From: Ginkgo biloba
Lineage: Eukaryota; Streptophyta; Ginkgoopsida; Ginkgoales; Ginkgoaceae
Reading direction: 5' to 3'
Assembly: GCA_024626585.1 (NCBI GenBank)
Contig: JANKJI010000003.1
Location: 150,560,589 to 150,574,015 of the forward strand
Length of the DNA stretch: 13,427 nucleotides
A program made the position numbers and the translations under genes. Below the pieces are notes generated by a model. The model did not search any database and was not told the origin of the DNA. It saw nothing but the letters and a program-made list of their open reading frames with translations. Positions 1 through 9,693 of this stretch are shown piece by piece. Numbering within the stretch: the first letter of the stretch is position 1; each line of letters opens with the position of its first letter.

Positions 1-700
1 CCATGCCTAGGGGAGCCAAATATTTAGTTTAGATATGGAGAGGAGGGGCTAGAATATGGGATGGTGAAAGTAGCTTGAGGAGTGATATAACACTGGGGTA
101 GCAATGAGAACCATTGATGAGGCCAAGAGGCAAAGTGTCCACCTACTAGACAAGAGGATGATAGGAGTTTGTTTTTAAAAGAGGAGGAATTAGTAGAGGA
201 GGATATGAACTACAATGGATAATAATTTATTATTGATATGGCATAAAAGGATATTATTTATATGAATGTAAGATAAGAGTTGATGACATGATGTTGGAGG
301 AAGAATCAGAGGTAAATTTAGCTAAGGAGAAAGAAGTGGTAGAGTGTGCACTGGCAGAGAAGTTCAAGAATCTAATGGTAAGTTAAGCATAATTGATATC
401 AAGAGACTCAAACTTGCAAATTTCTTTCTTTACGTGTGTGCAAGCAAAGTGTAGCCATAATTCCTCACACATGGCTGAATTGGAAACTGTGTAAAGTACA
501 AAATGCTTACAAACCAAAACACCATGTAGCATGTCTTCACTTGCAAGCTAAATGCACAAATACTTGATGTAGTACCATTTCAGAGCCACTATAACCCAAA
601 ACATTTTAGTCAAGCCTTTCCCTATAACAAACCGACTATACTTGGCACGTAAGTACTTAGATATAGCAAAACACTATGTGCAAAATATTAAAATAGACTA
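1..700. other. Unassigned sequence upstream of gag remnant
   Basis: No gene could be supported here on either strand, and every frame is broken by stops. The stretch is somewhat richer in purines and in G+C than the DNA to its right. Because it lies directly 5' of a decayed gag gene, it could be the old leader or LTR of that element. I saw no clear primer-binding site, no TG...CA LTR boundary and no second LTR copy, so this is only a positional guess. Confidence 0.3.
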
Positions 701-719
701 TATATACTAATAAGGTAGA

Positions 720-2700
720 TTTATGGATCTATGATCTTGAAGTATATTTTTATACATAGGGATTTGAGGATGAGTAGAAAAATATTTTTTATATGTTCAA
801 GATGACCAAGTATGCACTCTTATGGTAAGATGATATTTTTTTTAGAAGAGAACTATATGTTTGGAACATATTACCTTATGGAAATAGATTAAGGATACGA
901 TTAGGGGAAAGTTATATCTCATGGTTCATTGGGAACACCTAACTAAAAATTGGCATCATGTGTGCCAAGTTGTAGGATAGTCAACATAAGAGTATATCGA
1001 TGAGTTCCACAAGTTGAGTATTTGGCCTAATGTGAAATATAGTGGGGAAAATTTATCCCTAAATTTTATTAGTAGATTGTATTTATAATATTGGAAAGTG
1101 TTGGAATTGATTTCTATTATGATTCTAGATAAGGCTTACTACTTTGCTTAAAGGTTGAGAGAAAAATTAAGAGGAAATCAACTCAGATTAGAGGACTGAC
1201 AAGTTGTTATAGTGGTTCAAATTAAAACAAGGGTTATTATTAATATTATTATTCCACTTATACCTTCTCTTACTTTTATTCAAAGTGGGAGTGATGATAT
1301 AATTTTATGAAGAAGAACCATAGGCCTATTGACTAAACCAAATTTTATGAAAATTACCAATGTTAAAGGCACACCAAAGATGAATGTTTCTCCAATCCCA
1401 AGTATAAGGGGTTGAAGAAGAATAATCCTTTGGTATGAAAGGAATAACATAAGGTGTTTTATATTTATGTATAATTAGAGGTGGATAGATCCTTATACTT
1501 TAATATAAATCATACAAATCTCTTTCAAACTACAAGAAGCTTAGTATTTAGTAGGATTGTCTAAAGGAGTGTCTAGTTACCATTATTATAGATAATGAAA
1601 GCATAAATAACTTGGTTTATTATTATATTATTCATGATATTAAAATTATTAAATAATAAAATAATTCCCCATAAATTCTTGGATGGGTTAATTATGGTAC
1701 CCATAGTCATGTGGATTCTATTTACACAATTTGGTTTGTCATGCAGCATTATATAGATGAGGTGACATGTGATATAGAACCCATGTACTACTATGATTTT
1801 TTGTTAGGTAGGCCATTTTGGTTTGACTAACAGACATCATATGATATGATGGGAGGAGAAACACCTACTCTTTATGGAAGGATCATAATGCTTACTGCCT
1901 TCACTTTAGAGTTGGTTCTATTATGTTAGTCTCCCCCAAGAAAGATAAAAAATATTTCTAACATAGTGTTATAGTTCACTCTTCTTATCAAACTATAGGA
2001 TGGTTCATCAAGATGTTTATCTAGTATATATTTGATTAGTGAGGAGTAAAAATATCTTGAGCTTATATCTTTAATGGATTCCTATTCAAATATCTTTGAG
2101 AAGTCAAAAGGGCTTCCTCTAGTGAGAGATGTTAAGCACAACATCAATCTCTTTCTTACTTTCATCTTGTCTAATGGGCCTTTGTATAATACCTCTATAT
2201 TTCATTCATTTGAGTTGAAGAGATGTATTCTCTAGTTGATTGAAGATGGAATTATTCAACCTAGTTCGATCCCATATAAATCCATTACTCTCCTAGTCCC
2301 AAGAAGGATGGATCATGGAGACTGTGTATTAATTGTTAAGCGTTGAATAAAATTACAATCAAGAATCACTATCCACTACCATGGATTAATGATTTGATTG
2401 ACCAATTGTAGATATCATAGCACCAAAATTGATCTACATTATCACTAAGTTCAAGTGAAGGTAGAGGATGTATGGAAGACTGCATTTAATATGTAATTTG
2501 GGCTCTTCGAGTGGCTTATCATGCTATTTGGCTTGACTAATGCACCAACCACCTTCATGAGGATGATTAATGACATCTTTTGTCTATTTTTTATGAGTTT
2601 ATGATTTCTTATGTGGATGGAATCTTGAGTTTTAACATGACTTGGGAGGAGCATTTACAGCATCAACTTCACAAACATCAACTTCATGCCAATTTAAGTT
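720..2700 (+). mobile_element. Decayed Ty3/gypsy retrotransposon: gag, protease, partial reverse transcriptase
   Basis: This is the dead 5' half of a Ty3/gypsy LTR element, read from short conserved peptides in shifting + strand frames. Gag is seen near 796-830 (FKMTKYALLW followed by a stop, resembling the gag core 'aslWW') and at 990-1016 (EYIDEFHKL). More gag lies near 1126-1168, and a zinc-knuckle-like HTKDEC near 1370. The protease active site falls at 1582-1617: IIID is followed by NE where the family has S/T-G or G-G, and then by NNLV. The protease C-terminal LLGRPFWFD is at 1801-1827. Reverse transcriptase shows PKKDGSWR (2298 on), ALNKITIKNHYPLP (2340 on) and [13 protein letters not shown] within 2461-2580. 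After a frame change it shows YVDGIL at 2610 on, in place of the catalytic YxDD, then TWEEHLQH. RNase H and integrase do not follow. Many stops show it is long dead. The superfamily call is firm, but boundaries are approximate and no LTRs were found. Confidence 0.88.
2298..2672 (+). pseudogene. Reverse transcriptase fragment of the Ty3/gypsy element
   Basis: This is the best preserved part of the left element. Polymerase motifs appear in the correct order: PKKDGSWR, then ALNKITIKNHYPLP, then KTAF with [16 protein letters not shown], then the palm motif and TWEEHLQH. There are stops after WRLCINC, after DLIDQL and inside KTAFNM-FGLFEW. A frame change occurs near 2580. The second catalytic aspartate of the YxDD box is replaced by glycine (YVDG, 2610-2621), so even the readable part could not polymerise. 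About 25 residues usually present between DQL and the KTAF block are badly degraded. Just after the box, a 15-bp unit encoding HQLHK is repeated (2661 and 2676), apparently where canonical sequence has been lost. Confidence 0.85.
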
Positions 2701-4500
2701 CCATCTCAATATAATTTTACGTCCATTTTCACCTAATGGAAGACTTATATTTTAGAAGTTCAAGGAAATCTATGATTAGGTGCTAGGTGGTACAAGGAAA
2801 AAATAAGACAAAACCTATAAAGAGGAAAGACATTGTGTTATTCAAACATGTAGAATCATAGACTTTAATTTTTTTTTATGCTCATCAATGGTCAATTCTA
2901 AAAGTAATAAAAGATATCTTTTATGCGTATTGCAAATCAAGTCACGATATGTGAAGTTAACGCACAAGATGGTGTCATTATTTTTGCAAGACGTGGAGAT
3001 GATATATTAATCATGCCTCCATTAGTATAGAGTGAGGACAAACTTTATGTTTTGGATTTACTTTATGAAATAAAGTACATTCTCATCTACATTCAATATT
3101 TTGCTAATCCATAAGAAGATGAGGGTTGATCAAGTTGACAATGCAACAAAGAAAAAGAAAAAAAAATCAAGAAGAATTTCAAGAAAACTCCAATTGAATT
3201 AAGACCATAATAAAATCCTATAATAGTAGAGTTTATGGATACTTTGGATTTATTCAACTTAAATTTTAAAAATTAAAGAGAAATTCAACATCATCGTGTC
3301 TTTAATAAGTAAGGTTTTCAGCAAGAAGGACACCAGTAAAATGTATCACTATATGATATGAATGGTCTACAACATTACCATGAAGGACTTTATTATGATT
3401 GGACTAACATTATTAGTGTAACCAAACTAATATGTATGATTATGGTTAATTATGTTATGACTATGATTAATTAGGTTACTTATGTAAGAGATGTGGTACA
3501 CCCCATATTTTCAAAGGGTTATCACAATAATGTATAAGCTAGGATTAAGGCTAAGGAATGCCAATATGAGTATATAAGGACAACCAAACCTAATTTATAA
3601 TATATAATTTGAATTTGATCTTGATATTACTTTTTCTTCTACTCCCTTTTGATATTTTATACTCAAGTTAGTCCCTTAATGAATTTTTGGGCTTAGGTGG
3701 GCCCCACTATGATTTATACACTCTATATTATGATCTATTTGATTTATGGCATGGATATTTATTATTTTGTGTATGAATTCATATATTTATAGTAAACTTT
3801 AGTAGTTTTTCACTTGGTTTTTAATTAAGTTCCATATTAAATGTTTATAAGGATAGATAGATTTATAAATTTCTTAATCATTTTATATTTCTAATAGTAT
3901 CTTCAATAAAACAATATTTTTTACCAAATATATAATGTTTGGATAAATATTTTATTAGAGCATTTAATCAAGTCGATTTAAAGTTTTCAACTTTCTTGCT
4001 TTATTTGATTGGATACTATGAAAGATTAAAATTTGATTAGCATGATTTTCCTACACAAAGTTATATGAAAATTGATCTATAATTCTATTAAACCTATTAA
4101 ATTTGAGTTGGATACTTTGGTATTTGGTTTGCCAAAAATTTATCTTCTCCAATTTTTTAAACCATATAATTCGTTATAAGGTTTCAATGTTTCACTATTA
4201 GTTTGCATCTTAAAACTTCAATTTTTAACAAAATTTTAATAAAATGTAGTTTTATACATGAAGATTCTAAAAATATATTTTAATAAAGGTTTTATAAAAT
4301 TTAATTTTTAATTGATATTATCAAATATCAAAATATGATTATGATGTATACTTATAATTAGATTAATATGTGAAGATACATTTAACCAAAAGATATAAAC
4401 TTATACCTTTACATCCATTATTTGATTATCTACATGCCATATAATATATGTTATGATTTGATTTCATATGTAAATATGATTAAGTTCTCACATTTATGTT
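2701..4500. other. Intergenic AT-rich DNA, no gene recognised
   Basis: No reading frame of useful length and no recognisable protein motif was found on either strand. The part nearest the retroelement could once have encoded its RNase H, but I could not match it. A lysine-rich stretch near 3148-3172 (an A-rich run) and a short CKRCGTPH peptide near 3487 were examined and not accepted as coding. From about 3600 onward the sequence is strongly AT-rich with frequent T and A runs. It is most simply read as decayed repeat-derived spacer. Confidence 0.5.
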
Positions 4501-4510
4501 TTCATCATTT

Positions 4511-4756
4511 ATTTTTTATAATAAAAATATAATTTAAAACTAAATAATGAGTTAAAATTGATAAAATATATACAAAATGACATCTAATAGTATTATGATT
4601 AACATGTGATAAAGGGGCAATTACATTTATTACTTTTTATAATTTAAAATTAAATAATGAGAAAAATAAGTAAATAAAATTCCTTTATATTTTGCAATGA
4701 CTTGATAAAATATGTGCATAATGGCATCTAATTATATTATGTTTTACATGTGATAA
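4511..4756. repeat. Diverged tandem duplication, two copies of about 105-125 bp
   Basis: Copy 1 (4511-4613) and copy 2 (4631-4756) share the same ordered blocks. The first block is a TTTATAATxxAAAATxxAATTTAAAA-like start leading into TAAATAATGAG. It is followed by TTGATAAAATAT, then ATGxCATCTAATxxTATTATG, and finally ACATGTGATAAA. Copy 2 carries about 20 extra bases in the middle. No coding potential is visible, and the many substitutions between the copies suggest an old duplication. Confidence 0.7.
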
Positions 4757-6060
4757 ACATTTGATTTCTTTTATCACTTATTATAAAATAAGTCATTATA
4801 TAAGGACAGCCTTTAAGACATACTTAAATAAACTATTATTACATTACTTAAAACAAAAATAAATTCTATCATAACATTGATCCAATTTGTAAACTTTACA
4901 GTTCATAGCTCGAAACCCAATTCTTAATGTATCTATATCTTTTTATTTGACTACTTTCATATATTTGCCCCTTTTTTTATAGTTTATATTATAAAAAACA
5001 AAGGAAAAAAAAGAACTTCTTCATGATTTATTAATTATTTATATACTAATAATCGTTTAAATTGAGTCATTGGTTGTAAAATTAATTAAGGTAAAATTGA
5101 TTCTCATGTATGTGTCCTTCTTAGCGAGATACTAGAAATTTATAGTTGATAAGAATGATTTAGCTAAAGGTCATATCTTTGGACTTGGGATATTTTTCTT
5201 CATTGATTTTTATCCCTTTAATGAATGGCGAACACCTTCTAATTAATGATGAGATTTCTTATTGTTTCTCACGTGTCCCTAGGAAGTTTTAATAAGAAGT
5301 ATACCCATATGATTAGATAGGATAATATTTCCTCCAATGGTATTATGTTTACACCACATGACCTTTGTTCTAAGACAAAAATTTCTTAATTTTCTTCATA
5401 TTATAGAATTCACTATCTATATGATCCTAATTAAGAAACTTTAATGACTAGTTGTAGAATTAACTCTCATCAAATCCCATATGACATATATACCCTACTA
5501 AATTTTGTGAGTTACAACTAACGGTTGACTATGGTGATACTATTTCCTTTCATATAACCTACATCTACAAACAAAAGTAATATGCATATGTTAGCATTAT
5601 ATTTAATGATTTTATATAAGGTTTCGATTATTTTCTAATGAACATGGAAAGAGTCCCACTTTCTTTGACAAAGAATGATGTTCAAATTCTTAACACCCAA
5701 TAGTATGATTATAATTATTTTAGTTCTTTTATTACACTTCTTCACATTTTATAAACTAATTTTATTGTATTGATTTGAGTAAAGTGGGAATTTCCCTCTT
5801 GATCCCAATGTTTATCTTTTGATAATTCATCTATAAATAAAACAAATGTTGTTTATTTTTTAATTAAAATGATAAGAAGAATTACATCAAGTACCTCCTA
5901 GTCTACAAATAATATATTTACCACTATCATAAAAGATATCAAGATGAAACTTAAAGTAAAACTTTGCTTATGGATTTTAAAAATGCCTTCTAGCATACGA
6001 CAAGTAGATGGGTAATATTTTTCAATCGAAATGAAAAAATTCCCACTTTTTCCTTAATAG
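4757..6060. other. Intergenic AT-rich DNA, no gene recognised
   Basis: Nothing coding or RNA-like was recognised. A 15-base palindrome, TTCTTTGACAAAGAA, occurs at 5661-5675. At about 5791-5816 there is one copy of a short dispersed motif containing TTGATCCCAATGTTTAT, which recurs in diverged form near 6541 and near 7141. These probably derive from an unidentified old repeat family. Confidence 0.45.
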
Positions 6061-6307
6061 AATGTATGCATGGACTCCATGCCCTAACTTAATTGATCAT
6101 TTCTCTTATTATATTAATATTATTTTTGCTAATATCAACTTTTAATATAGTATGTGTTTTAATAAAGTGGGAATTTAGTGCTAAATCCCACTAACAATCA
6201 AATGTGCACATGGATTCCATGCCCCAACTCATACGATCATGTCTCTTATTATACAAATATTTTTTTGACTAGTATCAACTTTTAATATTATATTTGTTGA
6301 CAAATAA
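6061..6307. repeat. Direct repeat of about 100 bp, period about 138 bp
   Basis: Copy 1 begins near 6061 and copy 2 near 6199. Both contain ATGxxxxCATGGAxTCCATGCC, then CCAACTxATxxGATCATxTCTCTTATTATA in approximate form, and then TATCAACTTTTAATAT. Between them lies an imperfect hairpin at 6166-6192 (AGTGGGAATTTA...TAAATCCCACT). The copies have diverged and contain no reading frame. Confidence 0.7.
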
Positions 6308-6337
6308 TTACCTTTCTTGTTATTTGTTGACAAATAA
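6291..6337. repeat. Two identical 17-bp palindromes spaced 30 bp apart
   Basis: TATTTGTTGACAAATAA occurs perfectly at 6291-6307 and again at 6321-6337. Each copy is itself an inverted repeat: TATTTGT and ACAAATA around a TG centre, extending to 8-base arms in the second copy. The centre contains TTGAC, the core of a WRKY site. No adjacent gene gives it an obvious role; it lies 1.7 kb upstream of the receptor kinase. Confidence 0.7.
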
Positions 6338-7790
6338 AAAATCTCATCTATATTTTACCCTACACAACATTGGTTCCAAGGTGAGTGCTCTTTCTTAATC
6401 AACAAAGAAAAAATCCTTTAACAAAAAATAATGGGTATTTTGTAACACATAATTATATAATCATTTTATCTCTCCATCATACTTCCTCATTCTTTTGAAC
6501 CTATAGTGACTTTCAATTTCATTTCTTCAAACAAGTTGGAGGCTTCCACTTAATCCCATTATTTAAATTAGTTATAAAAGTCTCTTTGTCTCTTAGGATG
6601 TAGACATAAAGGAAAAAAGTGTTAATAAGGACATGAAGAAGACTTGGGCATTTAATAAAGATTCTAGACATGGTGATTATTTCCCCACCATATATGGTCT
6701 TCATACCATTGTGTATGAATTAAATGTTATTGGTTGTTTAATGAATTTGACCTTAAATCTTAAATATCTCATATGTTAACACCAAAGTAAATTGAACAAC
6801 TACATGGTATGCATTGTTAGTCATTATTTTATGTAGTAATGGATAAAAATTAAACATCATTAATTGTATTTATTGTCTTAGATCTTATACTTCAAATTGT
6901 TTGCGCAATAAAATCAAACAAAATTAAACAATTGAATCTAGAGTCAACTCCCATAAGTTTTAATCTTGTGTGCATATTCTAATGGGGAGCATATTTAAAA
7001 TTTTAATGTAGGACTAATAGTTTGATTCTTTTGTAGAACCACCCTTTTCATTTACATATTGTAAATCTTATCTATCGATTATTTTTTCATATTTATCATG
7101 GTAGTACTAGATTTAAATTTATTTAGAAAAAAGAATAGTCTTCCACTTGATCCCAATATTTATTCATATTGTACAATTCAATTTCTACCCAAACTACTTG
7201 CTCACATCCTTACTCTATATTTTCTTTTAGATTAAAATTTATGACCAAGTTATTAATACAATATAACTTGAATTAAATTATAGTTGACATCTAAATGCAT
7301 CTCATACTACAATATTTCTTCTTAGTTGCATATATTTAATACTATTAGAGTGCACTAATAACTTCATCCAATATGAATGTTCTCTTCCTTTTAAGTTGTT
7401 TTGGTCTCACCTATAAAATTTAACCATTCATCCTCAACAATTGTAATTGGTAGAGTCAATATTGCAACCACCATCAATATTCTTTGTTATATCACCTTTC
7501 ACATCAGGTCTATAAATACTTTGACATATACATGGTGACAAACAATAATCAAGTCAAAGATGGATTTAAGTCGTTGATGTACCAAGCACAAGATGGCTTC
7601 ATAAACTTGTAATAGTTACTATTCTAAGTTGATTATAAAAAACAATGGTTGAGTTTAATCTTAACTAGAGAAGAATAGTGTGATATCTAATAAAATGAGG
7701 CTTATAGAATCTGTAAAACTCAATTGGAGAGAGGATATAAAATTAGAATGACAATTGTGGAAGAAAAATATTACAATATGAACACAGTCT
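6338..7790. other. Intergenic AT-rich DNA, distal upstream region of the receptor kinase
   Basis: No gene was recognised. Diverged copies of the short motif around TTGATCCCAATxTTTAT occur near 6541 and near 7141. A TTGACT-type WRKY site on the minus strand (AGTCAA at 7552-7557) lies about 510 bp upstream of the receptor start codon. Such sites are expected by chance at this density, so I attach little weight to it. Confidence 0.4.
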
Positions 7791-7831
7791 GAGGTAGAAG
7801 AAAAAGGCCGCATTTAAAAGTCTTACAGATT

Positions 7832-7926
7832 TTGCAGTGTTGACGAGACTACATTGCCCCGCCGACCACGGTTCGGCATGTTGCAGTGTTGAATAGACTC
7901 CATTGCCCCGACGACCACGGTTCGGC
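7832..7926. repeat. GC-rich 49-bp tandem duplication in the promoter
   Basis: Two copies (7832-7877 and 7881-7926) match at 42 of 46 positions with a period of 49 bp. The unit runs from TTGCAGTGTTGA through CATTGCCCCG to CGACCACGGTTCGGC. It is far richer in G+C than the surrounding AT-rich DNA. Copy 1 contains TGACG (7841-7845), the core bound by TGA-type bZIP factors, and GCCGAC, the core of a DRE/CRT element. Both are lost in copy 2 through its four differences. CCGA...TCGG in copy 1 also forms a small inverted repeat. The duplication ends about 140 bp before the start codon, so a regulatory role is plausible but not shown. Confidence 0.85.
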
Positions 7927-8064
7927 TGTCACAGTCAATATTTTTCATTGGTCGTAATATCCCGTAATGAATCCATTATGGGCTTCTTTATATCTGGGTT
8001 AAGCCAAGTCTCAAATACATCGTGACGCACACAAATCTGTGGCTTTTTTTTTCGGGCTTCCAAA
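7927..8064 (+). promoter_or_regulatory. Probable core promoter and 5' leader of the receptor kinase
   Basis: Several short elements sit in a plausible order before the start codon. A WRKY-type site is on the minus strand (AGTCAA, 7933-7938) and an inverted CCAAT box at 7947-7951 (ATTGG). An imperfect inverted repeat, CCCGTAATG and CATTATGGG with a 4-base loop, lies at 7961-7982. A TATA-like TTTATATC lies at about 7987-7994, which would place transcription start near 8020 and give a leader of roughly 45 bases ending in a T-rich tract. An in-frame TGA at 8023-8025 rules out an upstream extension of the protein. All of these are short motifs and none is proven. Confidence 0.45.
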
Positions 8065-9693
8065 ATGAATGTGTTTTCATTTGTGTTTCTCTTCTTAGCC
8101 TCCTCCCTCCGCGTGCAATCGCAAGCAAACAATGCTTCTGATCAACAAGCTCTCCTGTCGTTTAAGGCTTCGGCAACCCATCTTCCCAACAATGTCTTCA
8201 ACAGTTGGCATTCTAACCTTTCCTTCTGCAATTGGACGGGAGTCGAATGCAGTTCAAGCCAGGAGAGGGTGGTCGGTCTCAATCTCAGAGGTATGGATTT
8301 AGATGGATCGATATCTCCTTTCATTTCCAATCTCTCCTTTCTCACAACACTTGATCTATCTAACAACTCTCTGGAGGGTCCAATTCCACTCCAGTTGGGA
8401 AGTCTGTTTAGGTTGCAACAACTCAATCTGTCGCATAATTTTTTGAGGGGAAATATTCCAACAACCATCCACGGCTGCAGCAATTTAGTGAATTTAAATT
8501 TGGGATATAACAATTTGATCGGATCCATTCCAGCCGAGTTGGGTCTTCTCAAAAATTTAAAGGTAATTCGGTTACCAGAAAACAACCTCCAGGGTGCCAT
8601 TCCTGAAGAACTGGGCATGCTTCCTCGCCTACAGAGGCTCCAGCTTTTTGCCAATGAGCTGTCGGGTAGCATTCCTTCTTCTATTGGAAACCTCTCCTCC
8701 TTGATTTTATTAGATGTTGAGGCGAACGACATTGGCGGCACTATTCCTCGTGAATTTGGTCGGCTCTCCAATCTCCAGTTTCTTATCCTTGCTTATAATC
8801 AAATTGGAGGTCGAATTCCTACTGCTATCTCCAATTGTACGGCTGTCACCGACATGGTTTTATACAACAACCAATTAACAGGACAAATTCCTGTAGAATT
8901 AGGTACTAAACTCGTCAATTTACGAAATCTATATCTACGGGATAATGAATTGAGTGGCAACATACCAAAGTCTCTTGGCAATTGTTCTCAGCTTGAGATA
9001 CTCTCACTAGGCACTAACCAATTGACAGGGAGTGTGCCCTTGGAGTTGGGTAAGCTGTCCTTCATTGTACATCTTCGATTAAATCATAATCAATTAGATG
9101 GCGGCAACAGTCCTAACTTGCTTTTTCTTACAGCTCTAACCAATTGTTCCGTCTTAGAACTTCTAGATTTGTCTGCAAATAAATTCGGTGGAATGTTGCC
9201 CTCTGCCATAGGCCAGCTTTCTAAAAATCTTTCCCAACTTGATTTGAGTAACAATAATATAGGGGGAAATGTACCTCAGCAGATTGCCAACCTTAGCAGC
9301 TTGGCATACCTAAATTTATCTTCCAATCTATTCAATGGCCAGATTCCGCCGGTGCTTGGAGGGCTTCAAAACCTGGAAAGATTTTGGTTGGACGACAACA
9401 AATTGTATGGAAGCATCCCGAGGGAGATTGGTCGACTAAAAAGTCTTGGATTGTTATCAGTTGGAAATAATATGCTTTCTGGACAAATCCCAGATACCAT
9501 TGGACACCTCCAGAATCTCAGAGAGCTTTACCTTCGTCAAAATCAGTTATCAGGAAACATTCCCGCTAGTCTGGGAAATTGCTCGAATTTGGCAAAGCTT
9601 GATCTATCCAACAACTCACTCAATGGAACAATACCCCCAGAGGTTGCAAGTCTTCCCTATCTAATTGGATATCTGAACCTTTCAAGCAATTAA
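8065..9693 (+). CDS. Reading frame up to the internal stop: secreted LRR ectodomain, 542 residues
   Basis: This is what the sequence as written would encode. The ATG at 8065 is chosen because it directly opens a hydrophobic signal peptide (MNVFSFVFLFLASS, likely cleaved after VQS or SQA) and an in-frame stop lies 42 bases upstream. The mature protein would hold the N-terminal cap and LRRs 1 to 19 plus the start of LRR 20, with numerous N-x-S/T glycosylation sites. LRRs 9, 12 and 13 are slightly longer than the usual 24 residues; LRR 12 carries an insertion after NQLDGG. It would lack the C-terminal cap, membrane anchor and kinase, and so would be secreted and signalling-dead. The transcript would carry a stop far upstream of a splice junction, so nonsense-mediated decay is likely. 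Confidence 0.8.
   Translation: MNVFSFVFLFLASSLRVQSQANNASDQQALLSFKASATHLPNNVFNSWHSNLSFCNWTGVECSSSQERVVGLNLRGMDLDGSISPFISNLSFLTTLDLSNNSLEGPIPLQLGSLFRLQQLNLSHNFLRGNIPTTIHGCSNLVNLNLGYNNLIGSIPAELGLLKNLKVIRLPENNLQGAIPEELGMLPRLQRLQLFANELSGSIPSSIGNLSSLILLDVEANDIGGTIPREFGRLSNLQFLILAYNQIGGRIPTAISNCTAVTDMVLYNNQLTGQIPVELGTKLVNLRNLYLRDNELSGNIPKSLGNCSQLEILSLGTNQLTGSVPLELGKLSFIVHLRLNHNQLDGGNSPNLLFLTALTNCSVLELLDLSANKFGGMLPSAIGQLSKNLSQLDLSNNNIGGNVPQQIANLSSLAYLNLSSNLFNGQIPPVLGGLQNLERFWLDDNKLYGSIPREIGRLKSLGLLSVGNNMLSGQIPDTIGHLQNLRELYLRQNQLSGNIPASLGNCSNLAKLDLSNNSLNGTIPPEVASLPYLIGYLNLSSN
9691..9693 (+). other. Premature TAA stop in LRR 20
   Basis: The codons read AGC AAT TAA CTA GAA GGC. The sister repeats read N-Q-L-x-G at this point, using CAA for glutamine at several other sites (for example near 8871 and 9019). 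A single C-to-T transition from CAA therefore explains the stop. The frame continues unbroken on both sides. The following bases, CTAG, form the 3' context known to favour readthrough after UGA; evidence for the same effect after UAA is much weaker. Confidence 0.95.

Noticed and set aside
2451-2654. 67-codon minus-strand open frame
   Set aside because: It is antisense to reverse transcriptase motifs read on the + strand and has no recognisable features of its own.
3340-3530. Peptides such as CKRCGTPH and YYDW suggesting a second gag or zinc knuckle
   Set aside because: The cysteine spacing does not complete a CCHC knuckle, the frame is broken and no neighbouring domain supports it.
3697-3707. 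GTGGGCCCCAC near-palindrome resembling a TCP-factor site
   Set aside because: It is a single short match more than 4 kb from the only gene, with no supporting context.
3560-7790. CRISPR array, tRNA or rRNA genes in the long spacer
   Set aside because: No regular repeat-spacer series, no tRNA cloverleaf motifs (TTC-loop GGTTCGAxxCC with D-loop) and no rRNA core sequence were seen. The window is eukaryotic.
8142-8771. Long open frame of 209 codons on the minus strand, plus other minus-strand frames opposite the LRR and kinase exons
   Set aside because: They lie wholly antisense to clear LRR coding sequence. The repetitive codon pattern of LRRs commonly opens the opposite strand, and the peptides resemble no family.
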